The notes under the pieces: model-generated
Databases searched by the model: none
The model's input: only the letters and a program-made list of their open reading frames with translations
What the model was told of the DNA's origin: nothing
DNA from: Methyloversatilis sp.
GTDB taxonomy: Bacteria; Pseudomonadota; Gammaproteobacteria; Burkholderiales; Rhodocyclaceae
Assembly (NCBI GenBank): GCA_017984755.1
Contig: JAGNYW010000002.1
Location: 1-64,000, forward strand
DNA length: 64,000 nucleotides
Reading direction: 5' to 3'
Translations under genes and position numbers: made by a program
Part shown: piece by piece, positions 50,808 to 60,263 of the stretch
Layout: the number at the start of each line of letters is the position of its first letter
Position numbering within the stretch: position 1 is the first letter of the stretch

Positions 50808-52130
50808 TCAGAGAACATAGCGGGCGAGATCTTCGCTCTGCGAAAGCTCGCCCAGCCTGGCATCGACATAAGCCGCATCGACCGTGAGCGCCTGCACGTA
50901 CTGACCGGCGTCGAACGATACCTCTTCGAGCAGCTTCTCCATCACGGTATGCAGACGACGCGCGCCGATGTTTTCGGTGCGTTCGTTGACCGACCACGCG
51001 ACTTCGGCCAGCCGGCGGATGCCGTCCGGCGTGAAATCCAGCTTGACGCCGTCCGTCGCCAGAAGTGCTGCGTACTGACGCGTCAGACAGGCGTCGGTCG
51101 AGGTGAGGATGCACTCGAAGTCGCCCACTGACAGCGATTCGAGCTCGACCCGGATGGGGAAGCGCCCCTGCATTTCCGGAATCAGGTCACTCGGGCGGGA
51201 CAGGTGGAACGCGCCGCTGGCGATGAACAGGATATGGTCGGTCTTGACCATGCCGTACTTGGTGGTGATGGTCGTACCTTCCACCAGCGGCAGCAGGTCG
51301 CGCTGCACGCCCTGACGGGATACATCCGTGCCGCCGCTGTCCGGGCGGGTGGCGATCTTGTCGATCTCGTCGAGAAACACGATGCCGTGCTGTTCGACGG
51401 CAATCAGCGCCTGCTGCTTCACTTCCTCTTCGTTGACCAGCCGCGCTGCCTCTTCGTCAGTCAGCGCACGCAAGGCTTCGTCGATGCGCATCTTGCGGCT
51501 GCGTCGGCGCTGATTGCCCATGTTCTGGAACATCGACTGAAGCTGCCCCGTCAGCTCTTCCATGCCGGGCGGCGTGAGTATTTCCATCGAAGCGGGCGCA
51601 ACGGCCACTTCGATGTCGATTTCGCGGTCGTTCAGTTCGCCTTCGCGCAGCTTCTTGCGGAATTTCTGCCGCGTGCCGGATTCGTCCGCCGACGGAGGAT
51701 CGACACCGAAACCGACCGGTCGGGCCGGCGGCAGCAATGCGTCGAGGATGCGATCTTCGGCGGCATCTTCGGCACGGGCTCGCGATGACTTCATCGCACG
51801 CTCGCGCAGATCCTTGACCGCGATCTCCATCAGGTCGCGGATGATGCTGTCGACGTCGCGACCGACATAGCCCACCTCGGTGAACTTGGTCGCCTCGACC
51901 TTGATGAAGGGTGCGTTCGCAAGCCGCGCCAGCCGACGTGCGATTTCGGTCTTGCCGACGCCGGTCGGCCCGATCATCAGGATGTTCTTGGGGGTTATTT
52001 CCGTGCGCAGCGGCTCTGCCACCTGCGCGCGGCGCCATCGGTTGCGCAGCGCAACGGCCACCGAACGCTTGGCGCGCGTCTGGCCGACGATGTGCTTGTC
52101 GAGTTCCGAAACGATTTCCGAGGGTGTCAT
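50808..52130 (-). CDS. hslU: ATP-dependent protease ATPase subunit HslU
   Basis: AAA+ unfoldase of the HslUV protease. The 440-residue protein has Walker [10 protein letters not shown] near residue 60, the pore motif GYVGRDV, the I domain (about 110-240) and Walker [10 protein letters not shown]. It ends with the short tail RYVL that inserts into HslV. The ATG at 52130 matches the usual MTPxEIVxELDxHIVGQ start. It is 26 bases downstream of hslV. Confidence 0.97.
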   Translation of the reverse strand: MTPSEIVSELDKHIVGQTRAKRSVAVALRNRWRRAQVAEPLRTEITPKNILMIGPTGVGKTEIARRLARLANAPFIKVEATKFTEVGYVGRDVDSIIRDLMEIAVKDLRERAMKSSRARAEDAAEDRILDALLPPARPVGFGVDPPSADESGTRQKFRKKLREGELNDREIDIEVAVAPASMEILTPPGMEELTGQLQSMFQNMGNQRRRSRKMRIDEALRALTDEEAARLVNEEEVKQQALIAVEQHGIVFLDEIDKIATRPDSGGTDVSRQGVQRDLLPLVEGTTITTKYGMVKTDHILFIASGAFHLSRPSDLIPEMQGRFPIRVELESLSVGDFECILTSTDACLTRQYAALLATDGVKLDFTPDGIRRLAEVAWSVNERTENIGARRLHTVMEKLLEEVSFDAGQYVQALTVDAAYVDARLGELSQSEDLARYVL

Positions 52131-52156
52131 GGTTTGATGCAAGGCAGACGGAAGGC

Positions 52157-52696
52157 TCACCACTCGATCGTCTCGATCGTGTGGCTCTGGTTGGTGTAGA
52201 TGCACAGGTCACCAGCGATCCCCAGTGATTTCGAGATCACCTCGCGCGCCGACAGTTCGGTGTTCTCGATCAGCGCGCGGGCGGCGGATTGCGCAAATGC
52301 CCCGCCTGACCCTATGGCAACGATTCCGCCTTCGGGTTCAAGCACGTCACCGTTACCCGTGATGATCAGCGACGACTCCCGATCGGCCACCGCCAGCATG
52401 GCTTCCAGCCTGCGCAGCATGCGGTCGGTACGCCAGTCCTTGGCCAGTTCGACGGCGCTGCGCAGCAGATTGCCCTGATGCTTTTCCAGTTTGGATTCAA
52501 AGCGTTCGAACAGCGTGAAGGCATCAGCCGTACCGCCGGCGAAGCCCGCCAGGATGCGCCCCTGATAAAGCCGCCGAACCTTGCGTGCGGTGGCTTTCAC
52601 GACGATGTTGCCCAGCGTCACCTGCCCGTCGCCGCCCAAGGCGACCTGACCGGGTCGGCGCACCGACAGGATGGTCGTGCCGTGATACTGCTCCAT
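52157..52696 (-). CDS. hslV: ATP-dependent protease peptidase subunit HslV
   Basis: A 179-residue proteasome-like dodecameric peptidase. A six-residue propeptide (MEQYHG) precedes the catalytic threonine TTILSVRR, which becomes the N-terminus after processing, a form common in Betaproteobacteria. GGDGQVTLG and [14 protein letters not shown] are also conserved. It is the first gene of hslVU, following the STAS protein after 114 bases. Confidence 0.97.
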   Translation of the reverse strand: MEQYHGTTILSVRRPGQVALGGDGQVTLGNIVVKATARKVRRLYQGRILAGFAGGTADAFTLFERFESKLEKHQGNLLRSAVELAKDWRTDRMLRRLEAMLAVADRESSLIITGNGDVLEPEGGIVAIGSGGAFAQSAARALIENTELSAREVISKSLGIAGDLCIYTNQSHTIETIEW

Positions 52697-52810
52697 GCCG
52701 AATCCTGATGAGAATGCAAGGCCGCGTACTTTACTCTTCCGGGCTGCACCCTGGCGATGTCCGCCTGTACGGATGTGCGTCCCGCACGCCCATGGAAGGA
52801 CGATCCTGCC

Positions 52811-54040
52811 TCAGAAGCGACGCTGCTGGATTTCGGCGACCGCCGCCACGCCGATGAGCAGGAACAGCGCGGCAACCATCGGCCGCACGTCGACAAAACA
52901 GGGCTGGCGACCGGTTGCCTGCACGGCGGTGATGACGTTGAACAGCAGACCGGCACTGATGAAATCCATGCGTTTGAGGTCACAGCACTCGACCGCAAGT
53001 ACCCCCGGCGGGTTGTCCGGTGCCATGAGCGCCGAAAAAGCGTCCTGTTTCGCACCCGTGATTTCGCCGAGCAGCGCGACCGCGGGGCGCACGGTCGATT
53101 TCCTTGTCTCGACCGCGGCGACCGGCAGCGGCACCAGCGCCGCCGACACCCAGCGCGCGTCCCAGGACGGGGGCGACTGTTCGAACGTGATCGCATACTG
53201 GATGGCGAGTTCTTCAAAAGCCGCTTCATCGCCCAGTTGTTGCAGGGTTTCCAGATAGAGAAGCCACTGTGCCGGATCCTCTGCCCTGCCCGGCATGATG
53301 CGCGGCGTCAGCACATCGTGCAGCGCGCTGGTGTTGACCATGGCGACACCGTGTCCGCTGCGTCGGATCTTGACCAGGACTTCCACCAGCATGCGCGCGC
53401 CATCTTCATCGACATCCTGCACGCGGACGACATCCAGACGCACCACGGGTGTCTTCCCCCCCAAGCGGTCGAGCTGGTCGATCACGGCACGGCTTTCGGC
53501 GTTGAGACGGTTCGGCAGCGTCAGGGTCGGCGGGCCGCTCGCGGCACAACGCACCGGGCTTTCCGGCCACGCCGGCGCCGAACGCTCGAACCGCTCGGCG
53601 TACGCCAGTGCATGCGCCTCGAACGCGTCGCTCCGGCCCAGTGCGTGACACAGATCGAACAGCATCGCCCATATCTGTTCAGCCGAACTGCCCAGATCAT
53701 CGAAGGTCGCGCGCTCCAGGGCGACCAGCGCTGCCTCGTCCTCACCATTGGCGAAAAGGATGGCGGCTTCCTCGATCACCGGATGAAGGCCTGCGCTGAC
53801 GTCCTGCACTTCCAGCTCGCCCTTGCCCATGCGGCGGGCACCTTCGAGCGGGTCACGTGAAATGAAGTCCAGCGAAATGAGCCCCTCCGACGAAGGACCG
53901 CTCGGCGGCAGGCTGCCGGGCGCACCAGGCTTCGATGGCGTCGGCAGACGCGAGGCCGGGCCTCCGGGGCTTGCCGGCTGCGCAGGTTTGCGTTTTTCCA
54001 CCTGCGACGCAGGCGATTTTTTGAAGAATGAAAATGCCAC
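52811..54040 (-). CDS. Cytoplasmic protein with two STAS-like domains
   Basis: A 409-residue protein: a Pro/Ser-rich N-terminal linker (about 10-55), a helical middle (about 65-155), and two STAS-like folds at about 172-245 (TLTLPNRLNAESRAVIDQL, VVRLDVVRVQDVDEDGARML) and 315-405 (AVECCDLKRMDFISAGLLFN). STAS domains of the anti-sigma-antagonist type act in phospho-switches. The family is conserved next to hslVU in Betaproteobacteria, but partner and role are unknown. No signal peptide. Confidence 0.8.
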   Translation of the reverse strand: MAFSFFKKSPASQVEKRKPAQPASPGGPASRLPTPSKPGAPGSLPPSGPSSEGLISLDFISRDPLEGARRMGKGELEVQDVSAGLHPVIEEAAILFANGEDEAALVALERATFDDLGSSAEQIWAMLFDLCHALGRSDAFEAHALAYAERFERSAPAWPESPVRCAASGPPTLTLPNRLNAESRAVIDQLDRLGGKTPVVRLDVVRVQDVDEDGARMLVEVLVKIRRSGHGVAMVNTSALHDVLTPRIMPGRAEDPAQWLLYLETLQQLGDEAAFEELAIQYAITFEQSPPSWDARWVSAALVPLPVAAVETRKSTVRPAVALLGEITGAKQDAFSALMAPDNPPGVLAVECCDLKRMDFISAGLLFNVITAVQATGRQPCFVDVRPMVAALFLLIGVAAVAEIQQRRF

Positions 54041-54218
54041 GGAGGAGAGCGACTCAGTTCGACCTGGAGTGGATTAACGGCACAAAGTGCAATAAATCGA
54101 CACTGATCGTCACTTTACCTCGCAAAGTCGCAACCCCGCGTGACCGAGCGGTAACGAGACGTGACAAGGGGCGGCATCGCATCCCCGGCGGCTGCCGGGG
54201 AAGTCTGCACGGATTAGG

Positions 54219-56231
54219 TCAGAACACGGCCCTGAGCCCGGCCATTGCGCTGCGACCGGGCAGCGGCGAAATGTCTTTCAGAAACGAGACGTGGTTGCGC
54301 GCTTCATTGTCGAACAGGTTGTTCGCGCGCAGCCAGGCCTGCCAGCCGACACCACCGGCCTTGAAGCCGTAACTGGCAAAGACATTCACCAACATGTAGC
54401 CCGCCGTCGGCGCGCCATTGCTGTCGGTGCGATCCTGCTGCCGGGCACCCTGCGCCTCGAGACGCACCTGCAGCACATCCTGCTGCCAGTTCACAGCGAC
54501 CGTGCCCCGCATCGGCGCGATGCGCGGCAGCGGTTCACCGGTGTCGCGGTTGCTGGCGCGTACGGCATCCGCCTGCATGTCGAGATGCAATTCGCCGGCA
54601 CATCGGCACAGCAGCAGGTGGGCTTGCGCCTCGAAGCCGCTGAACTTGGCGGGCACGGCCCGATAGACGAACTCGGGTAGCTCGCCGCCCGGATTGATCA
54701 GGCCGTCTTCGTCGCGATTGATGCCGGTACCGGACAGGGCAATGAAGTTGTTGAAGCGACTGTGGAACACGCCGACGCTTCCGCTGTGCTCGCCATGCTT
54801 GAGACGCAGCTGCAAGTCGAGCGAATTCGACTTCTCGGCATCGAGCCTTGCGTTGCCCAGTTCGTAATTGCTGGTCGCCGCATGCGGGCCGTTGGCGAAC
54901 AACTCGTAGAAGGTGGGCGCACGCTCGGTATGCGCCAGCTGGGTGGCCACGGACAACATGTCGTTCAGCGGATAGATGGCGCCGAGCGCTGCGCTGCGGC
55001 CGGTGAACCGCCGCTCCTGTGCCGGATCGAAACGTGGCGTTCCGGGGTTGTTTGCGTCATCGGGGCCACCACCATCCGAACCGACCTTCACACGCTCGAT
55101 ACGGCCGCCGAAGGTGAGCTTGAGTTTGCCCACGAACATCTCTTCGAACAGAAACAGTGCGCGCGAATCGGTCTGCGTCGACGGCACGAAGGCCTCGTCG
55201 CCGAGCGCTGAAAAATCGCTGCTGTCCACCTGCAGACCAACCACGCCACGCAGCGGTCCGACCGGTGCGTGGCTGGCCTCCAGTCGCAGATCGCTTCCCC
55301 GGGAGGCGAAGCGCGTGGCGGGAGCGCCATCATCAAGTTCGGTGTGCTTGTAGTCGGTGTGCCCGATCCGGAACTTTACCCCCGTGATGAAACTGTCGAG
55401 TTCGCGTGCTTCACCGGCCACATCCCAGCGTTCGCTGCGCATGTCGATGGTGACCGTCGGCTCCGCCACCGTTCCATAAATACTGTCGTAAAGACCGTAG
55501 GACGCGCCGATGTAACCGTGATCGCCGGCCAGCGACATGCCGATGCCGCCGCCTTCGCTTTCCGCAGCCGAATTGCGCAGCCGCGACGCACCCGTACTGT
55601 CCGGAATGCGCATGTCGCTGGTGCGCCGGCGGAAACCGTCGGCATGCAGCGTGAGCCCGCCGCCGCCGAATTCAACGCGGCCGGCCAGCGCACGGGTCGA
55701 ATCGGCGCCGCCGATGGCGGTGTCGACGCGCCCGCTCGCCCCGGTCTGGGGCGCCTGCGGGATGCGATTGTCCAGTGCATTGACCACGCCGCCGACGGCA
55801 TTGCCACCGTACATGAGCGCAGCCGGGCCACGCACGACTTCAACACGTTCGATGACCAGCGGATCGATGGTGACCGCATGATCGAAGGACAGCGACGATG
55901 CATCCACCGAAGCACCACCGTTGGACAGAATGCGAACGCGGTCTCCATCGAGGCCGCGGATGACCGGACGACTGGAATTGGGACCGAAACCGGTGCTGCT
56001 GACGCCCGGCAGGTTGCCCACAGTTTCACCGAGCGTGCTGGCGCCACGCAGCGTAAGGTCCTGATCGTCCATCACTGATACCGGGCTGACCAGATCGGAC
56101 AGGTCGCTGCCCAGCGGATTGCCGGTCACCACGACAGCCGGCAGATTCTTGATTGCCTGAGCGCATGCAGGCAGCGAAAACGACAGGATCGAAGCCGCCA
56201 TGGCGGCGCCTCGCATTGAAAGCTTAGACAT
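54219..56231 (-). CDS. TonB-dependent outer-membrane receptor, ZnuD-like
   Basis: A 670-residue outer-membrane receptor: signal peptide (about 1-25), plug domain (about 30-150, PVIRGLDGDRVRILSNGG and VEVVRGPAALMYGGNAVGGVVN) and a 22-strand barrel ending in phenylalanine. The plug style and a KFRIGHTDYKHTELDDG loop recall neisserial ZnuD zinc/heme receptors. An AGGGAG site precedes the ATG at 56231. Linkage to a small metal-ligand-rich protein and dksA supports a metal role (inference). A CCCCGG/CCGGGG hairpin without a T-run lies just after the stop. Confidence 0.88.
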   Translation of the reverse strand: MSKLSMRGAAMAASILSFSLPACAQAIKNLPAVVVTGNPLGSDLSDLVSPVSVMDDQDLTLRGASTLGETVGNLPGVSSTGFGPNSSRPVIRGLDGDRVRILSNGGASVDASSLSFDHAVTIDPLVIERVEVVRGPAALMYGGNAVGGVVNALDNRIPQAPQTGASGRVDTAIGGADSTRALAGRVEFGGGGLTLHADGFRRRTSDMRIPDSTGASRLRNSAAESEGGGIGMSLAGDHGYIGASYGLYDSIYGTVAEPTVTIDMRSERWDVAGEARELDSFITGVKFRIGHTDYKHTELDDGAPATRFASRGSDLRLEASHAPVGPLRGVVGLQVDSSDFSALGDEAFVPSTQTDSRALFLFEEMFVGKLKLTFGGRIERVKVGSDGGGPDDANNPGTPRFDPAQERRFTGRSAALGAIYPLNDMLSVATQLAHTERAPTFYELFANGPHAATSNYELGNARLDAEKSNSLDLQLRLKHGEHSGSVGVFHSRFNNFIALSGTGINRDEDGLINPGGELPEFVYRAVPAKFSGFEAQAHLLLCRCAGELHLDMQADAVRASNRDTGEPLPRIAPMRGTVAVNWQQDVLQVRLEAQGARQQDRTDSNGAPTAGYMLVNVFASYGFKAGGVGWQAWLRANNLFDNEARNHVSFLKDISPLPGRSAMAGLRAVF

Positions 56232-56241
56232 TGGAACTCCC

Positions 56242-56280
56242 TGCGCACAACGGCGCACAGGCTCGCAAAGCGCGAGCCTG
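56242..56280 (-). promoter_or_regulatory. Tandem hairpins abutting the receptor ribosome-binding site
   Basis: On the minus strand: a perfect 9-bp stem CAGGCTCGC/GCGAGCCTG (56272-56280, 56258-56266), then a 5-bp TGCGC/GCGCA stem (56253-56257, 56242-56246) whose last base touches the AGGGAG site (56237-56242). They could control translation of the receptor or protect the mRNA after processing. No T-run follows, so they are not a simple terminator. Confidence 0.4.
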
Positions 56281-56326
56281 TCTGTTGCTGAGTGGAAACG
56301 GCGCCTGAAAGGCGCCCGACGTCAGA

Positions 56327-56653
56327 TCACAGGGAGTACGGGGGTGGCCCCTGGGCACGCAGGTCGAGCAGTTCGCGGGCGCTTCTGATTCCCGCTTCGT
56401 GCGCGCTGAATACATGGCCGAAGGCTGCTTGCGGCAGCAGCGGCGAAGCGACTGTCGAAATCGCTGCGATGGAATGAGCCGTCAGGCAGTCGGGACAGAC
56501 CAGGGCGTCGCCGCCGTCATTCCCGCCATGCTCGCCGACCGAACCCGCATCCTGCAGAAGGAAGTGTTCGTAGTTGTGCGCGAGCGCAGCATGCTGTGCG
56601 CCGAGCAGGCACAGCAGCAGCAGGATGCGTCGCAACACGAACCGGTAATTCAC
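56327..56653 (-). CDS. Small exported protein with likely metal ligands
   Basis: A 108-residue protein with a signal peptide (about 1-25, LLLLCLLGAQHAALA) and a mature part that starts with His/Glu-rich sequence (HNYEHF, GEHGGNDGG) followed by CPDC and further histidines. The C-terminus is RAQGPPPYSL. The pattern resembles small DUF2946-like periplasmic proteins beside metal-uptake receptors. It lies 17 bases downstream of dksA and 95 bases upstream of the ZnuD-like receptor, suggesting one transcript. Function is inferred only. Confidence 0.75.
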   Translation of the reverse strand: MNYRFVLRRILLLLCLLGAQHAALAHNYEHFLLQDAGSVGEHGGNDGGDALVCPDCLTAHSIAAISTVASPLLPQAAFGHVFSAHEAGIRSARELLDLRAQGPPPYSL

Positions 56654-56670
56654 GATGGGATCTGCCCGCC

Positions 56671-57108
56671 TCAGTCGCCGTAGAGCTTCTGCAGCCTCTC
56701 GCGACGCTCCTGCGCCTCGATCGTCAGCGTCGCCGTCGGACGGGCGAGCAGACGCGGGACGCCGATCGGTTCGCCGGTTTCGTCGCAGTAACCGTATTCG
56801 CCCGCATCGATGCGGTCTATGGCCTGCTCGATCTTCTTCAGCAGCTTGCGCTCGCGGTCGCGTGCACGCAGTTCGAGCGTGTGTTCTTCCTCGACCGTTG
56901 CACGGTCTGCCGGATCGGAAACGTTATCGACTTCGCGCATGTGCTCGACCGTCTCATCGGCCTTGCGCAGGATGTCGTCCCTCATGCGGGCGAGGAGCGT
57001 ACGGAAAAAGGCAAGTTGCGCCTCGTTCATGTAGTCCTTTTCCGGCATCTTCAGCATGTCGGCTTCAGTCAGCGGCTTGTCGGCCTTGCTGGCATTCTTG
57101 GTGGCCAT
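56671..57108 (-). CDS. dksA: RNA polymerase-binding transcription factor DksA (single-cysteine type)
   Basis: Binds the RNA polymerase secondary channel and, with ppGpp, represses rRNA promoters and activates amino-acid genes. The 145-residue protein has the coiled coil with DxxDxA (VSDPADRAT) at its tip. Of the four zinc cysteines of E. coli DksA only one remains (YGYCDETGEPIG ... TATLTIEAQERR). This form is common in alpha- and betaproteobacteria and needs no zinc. GGGAG precedes the ATG at 57108. It is first in a probable dksA/small protein/receptor unit. Confidence 0.95.
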   Translation of the reverse strand: MATKNASKADKPLTEADMLKMPEKDYMNEAQLAFFRTLLARMRDDILRKADETVEHMREVDNVSDPADRATVEEEHTLELRARDRERKLLKKIEQAIDRIDAGEYGYCDETGEPIGVPRLLARPTATLTIEAQERRERLQKLYGD

Positions 57109-57297
57109 CCGCGGGACTCCCAAGGTTGGAAAGACGTGGAGGATACCAATGTTTCACTAAAAAAAAGATACGCGATTTCAAGGACGCACTGATGCGGTGC
57201 GACGACGGTCCGCATGCGCTCGCCACAACCGACGGAGGGGAAGGCACCCCGGTACTCGGCACCGCCGGATCAGCAGTCTGCCCCCGCGCGCATCCGG

Positions 57298-57948
57298 TCA
57301 GCCCAGTTCGCGGATAAGCGCAGCCCCCAGCAACTCGCCGATGCGTTCCAGATACAGCGTGCCCATATCGGACGTGAAGCGCGCCGGATCGCTGGCTCCC
57401 AGCGCAAGCAGGCCGACCGTGCGCGACTCCCGACGCAGCGGGATCAGGGCCATCGACTGCAAGGAAGCTGCTGCATCGCCAAACCATGCCTGCACGCCCA
57501 GATCATTGACCGCGCCGCAGTAAGGCTCGGTGCTTTCACTCGCGAAAACCCGGATGCCCTCCTCGACCGGCGAGAAGACTTCGCCGTCGCGGGTCAGCAC
57601 GCTGTTCCAGAGGCGCAGCGCGACATCGGGCACGGCGAACGCCTCGGCCAGCTGCTCGCGCAGGGCATTCATCACCGCATCGAAGCTGCCGGCCGTGAGC
57701 AAGGCCAGCGACAGCGCATGCACGCGCGTTGAGATCAGATCGTTGTCTTCGCCGAAATGCAGCAGTTCCGACAATTTGACCTCGAGCGCCTTGGCCTTTT
57801 CGCGCAGCGTCAGGATCTGCCGCTCGGTGATGGAGATGGTGCGGCCGCCATGCGGGTGCGGGACGTAGAGCTGCGCCAGCAGATCGTGATAATCCTCGAA
57901 GAACTGCGGGTGATCCTGCAGGTAACGCGCGATGTCGTCGGCTCTCAT
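57298..57948 (-). CDS. DUF484 family protein (GAF-like)
   Basis: A 216-residue protein with an N-terminal helical segment (VARYLQDHP-like IARYLQDHPQFFEDY, LTLREKAKALEVKLSELL) and a C-terminal GAF-like domain (about 85-210). Function is unknown. It is part of the lpxL/CoA-binding/dapF/DUF484 operon. In many proteobacteria the next gene is xerC, but here xerC is absent and dksA follows after 190 bases in which I see no gene. Confidence 0.9.
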   Translation of the reverse strand: MRADDIARYLQDHPQFFEDYHDLLAQLYVPHPHGGRTISITERQILTLREKAKALEVKLSELLHFGEDNDLISTRVHALSLALLTAGSFDAVMNALREQLAEAFAVPDVALRLWNSVLTRDGEVFSPVEEGIRVFASESTEPYCGAVNDLGVQAWFGDAAASLQSMALIPLRRESRTVGLLALGASDPARFTSDMGTLYLERIGELLGAALIRELG

Positions 57949-57955
57949 GCCTCGG

Positions 57956-58789
57956 TTACTCCAGATGAATGTCTGCTTCGAAAACAGTGACCGCGGGGCC
58001 GGTCATGAACACCGGCTGCCCTTCGCCGGCCCAGGTGATGCGGAGTTCGCCGCCGCGCGTGGTGACGCGCACCGGACTTTCGAGCAACTGGCGCACCATG
58101 CCGGCGACCACGGCCGCGCAGGCACCCGTGCCGCAGGCGAGTGTCTCGCCGGCACCGCGCTCATATACACGCAGCCTGATGTGATGCGCATCGACCACCT
58201 GCATGAAGCCTGCGTTGACCCGCGCCGGGAATCGCGGATGCGATTCGATGGCCGGCCCGACCTGCGCCACCGGCGCCAGATCCACATCCGCCACCACCTG
58301 TACCGCATGCGGATTGCCCATCGACAGGGCGGTGATCGCGCAGGGAGTGCCGGTCACCTCGAGCAGCTGGACGAAGGCGTCGGACGCAGATTCGAACGGG
58401 ATGCGAGCGGGTTCGAACACCGGCACACCCATGTTCACGGTGACTTCACCGTTGTCTTCCGCGGTCAGCGTGATCACGCCCGACATCGTCTCGACGCGGA
58501 TTTCGCGCCGGTCGGTCAACCCCTGTTCGCGCACAAAGCGTACGAAACAGCGCGCGCCGTTGCCACACTGTTCCACCTCGCCACCGTCCGCATTGAAGAT
58601 GCGGTAGCGGAAATCGACGCCCGGCTGCTGCGCGCACTCGACCACCAGCAACTGGTCGCAGCCCACGCCGAAATGGCGATCGGCCAGGAAACGCACGCGC
58701 TCGGGGGTCAGATCGACCTGCTGACGAATGGCATCGATCACGACGAAATCATTGCCGAGGCCATGCATCTTGGAAAAATGCAGCTTCAT
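57956..58789 (-). CDS. dapF: Diaminopimelate epimerase
   Basis: Converts LL- to meso-diaminopimelate for lysine and peptidoglycan. The 277-residue protein has both catalytic cysteines, in [10 protein letters not shown] and [11 protein letters not shown], and begins [19 protein letters not shown]. The ATG overlaps the upstream stop (ATGA, 58786-58789). Confidence 0.97.
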   Translation of the reverse strand: MKLHFSKMHGLGNDFVVIDAIRQQVDLTPERVRFLADRHFGVGCDQLLVVECAQQPGVDFRYRIFNADGGEVEQCGNGARCFVRFVREQGLTDRREIRVETMSGVITLTAEDNGEVTVNMGVPVFEPARIPFESASDAFVQLLEVTGTPCAITALSMGNPHAVQVVADVDLAPVAQVGPAIESHPRFPARVNAGFMQVVDAHHIRLRVYERGAGETLACGTGACAAVVAGMVRQLLESPVRVTTRGGELRITWAGEGQPVFMTGPAVTVFEADIHLE

Positions 58790-59220
58790 CCGGTCACCAT
58801 TGAAACGTAGTCGCGCCAGACGCAGCGATCCATCACCACGGTGAGGCCCGCGTCATGCGCGCGCTGCGCAGCCGCATGATTGGTAACCCCTTCCTGCAGC
58901 CAAAGGGCCGGCAGGCCGAGCACGATGCACCGATCGACGATTGCGTCGACGCGATCCGGCGACAGGAACACATCGACCAGATCGATCTCCCGGCGCAGCG
59001 CTTCCGGAATGGCGTCCAGCGACGGGTACACCGGCTCGCCGAGTATCGCGGCAACGGCGGGCCGCACCGGCACGATGCGCCAGCCGAACCGCTGCATCGA
59101 GCGGGCGACGCGATGACTCGGACGGTCTTCATTGGGCGACAGCCCGACGACGGCAACCGTGCGCACGCGGCGCAACAGGTCTCCCATGGCCTGCGGCGAA
59201 GGGTTTTCGAACATGTCCAT
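58786..59220 (-). CDS. CoA-binding domain protein (YccU-like)
   Basis: A 144-residue Rossmann-fold CoA-binding protein: [25 protein letters not shown] at about 23-47 and [21 protein letters not shown] near the end. The specific role is unknown; relatives are often in lipid or acyl-CoA contexts. It sits 3 bases after lpxL and overlaps dapF. Confidence 0.92.
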   Translation of the reverse strand: MDMFENPSPQAMGDLLRRVRTVAVVGLSPNEDRPSHRVARSMQRFGWRIVPVRPAVAAILGEPVYPSLDAIPEALRREIDLVDVFLSPDRVDAIVDRCIVLGLPALWLQEGVTNHAAAQRAHDAGLTVVMDRCVWRDYVSMVTG

Positions 59221-59223
59221 ATT

Positions 59224-60093
59224 CTACAGTGCGGGTCGCTGCACGCCGGGCGGGCACTTGTAGCGCTTGTAGCCCCAGAGGTACTGTGCCGGATAGCTGC
59301 GGACCAGCGCCTCGACGTTGCGGTTGATCGCCTCGACGCGCTCGCGCGTGTCGCCGGTGACCGGCGTGTCCGGCTGCAGGAAATGAAGGTGGAAGCCCCG
59401 CCCACCCGGCAGGCGCTCCGCGAACACCATCAACGGCCCTTCCGCCGCTTCCGTGAGTCGCGCCGCCAGCGTCATCGTATAGGCCGGACGACCGAAGAAG
59501 TCAGCCCACAGTCCTTCGCCGTGAGCCGGTACCTGATCGGGCAGGATACCCACAAGGCCGCCTGCCCTCAGGGTTCGCAGCAGACGCCGCACACCGCCGG
59601 CATCCGCAGCGGCCAGCGACACGCCGCCGCCTTCGCGCCCTCTTTCCATCAGCGGCGCCAGCCAGGGTTGGCGCGGAGCCCGGTACAGCACGGTGATCGG
59701 CAGACGCGATCCGATCAGTTGCGCCGCCACCTCGAATGCCCCCATGTGCGGTGTCAGCAGCACCACGCCGCGTCCCTTCGCATGAAGCGCCTCGACGTGC
59801 TCCCAGCCGGACACGCCCACCACACGTGCCAGCACTTCGGCGCGCGGCCGCATCCATACCCACGGCAGTTCGAACACGACGCGCCCGGCATTGTCCGCCG
59901 CCTGACGGATCAGATCCGGGCCCGCCTCCGGCACGGCGGAAAGCAGATTGCGGTCGAATTCACGGCGGAACTTCGCGGAGAAGGCATACATCAGACGCCC
60001 GGTCGCTGCGCCGGCCGACTGCAGCGCAGCCAGCGGCAGGCGCGACAGGAGGCTGAACGCGGTATTCGCGAGTCTGCTGGCGATTACAGACAT
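59224..60093 (-). CDS. lpxL: Lipid A biosynthesis lauroyl-type acyltransferase
   Basis: Adds a secondary acyl chain to lipid A at the inner membrane. The 289-residue protein has the catalytic HxxxxE motif (HMGAFE), with LPDQVPAHGEG and a hydrophobic N-terminal anchor. Which acyl chain and position (LpxL or LpxM type) cannot be decided. The ATG at 60093 begins the conserved part; one at 60120 is possible. It is first in the minus-strand operon, divergent from metK. Confidence 0.93.
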   Translation of the reverse strand: MSVIASRLANTAFSLLSRLPLAALQSAGAATGRLMYAFSAKFRREFDRNLLSAVPEAGPDLIRQAADNAGRVVFELPWVWMRPRAEVLARVVGVSGWEHVEALHAKGRGVVLLTPHMGAFEVAAQLIGSRLPITVLYRAPRQPWLAPLMERGREGGGVSLAAADAGGVRRLLRTLRAGGLVGILPDQVPAHGEGLWADFFGRPAYTMTLAARLTEAAEGPLMVFAERLPGGRGFHLHFLQPDTPVTGDTRERVEAINRNVEALVRSYPAQYLWGYKRYKCPPGVQRPAL

Positions 60094-60142
60094 TGATAGA
60101 TGCGTGACGCACGGAAACATTCGGACGCAGTAGACTAATGGT

Positions 60143-60199
60143 TCCGCCGAGTTAAACGAGACAACTTGCAGGGCGGATTAAAAATACTGCTAAAGCGTC
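60143..60199 (+). promoter_or_regulatory. Probable SAM-binding pseudoknot riboswitch (SAM-II/SAM-V-like)
   Basis: In the metK leader: a 6-bp stem TCCGCC/GGCGGA (60143-60148, 60172-60177) encloses a loop with GTTAAACGAGACAACTTGCA. An A-rich linker follows, then GCTAAA (60189-60194). The loop can pair with the 3' part as an H-type pseudoknot: TTGC (60166-60169) with GCTAA, and GAC (60160-60162) with GTC (60197-60199). This copies the SAM-II core (stem, UUGCA loop, GCUAAA). A 7-bp hairpin (60218-60236) follows before the AAGGAG site. High SAM would be expected to repress metK. Confidence 0.65.
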
Positions 60200-60263
60200 G
60201 CCTGCTCGATTCCCGGGGCTGGTTCGACGAACCAGCACAGGGATCATCAAAAGGAGCAGCTGC

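Noticed and set aside
60200..60240. tRNA-like T-arm (GGTTCGA...) in the metK leader
   Set aside because: It is a self-contained 7-bp hairpin; no cloverleaf with acceptor and anticodon stems can be drawn.
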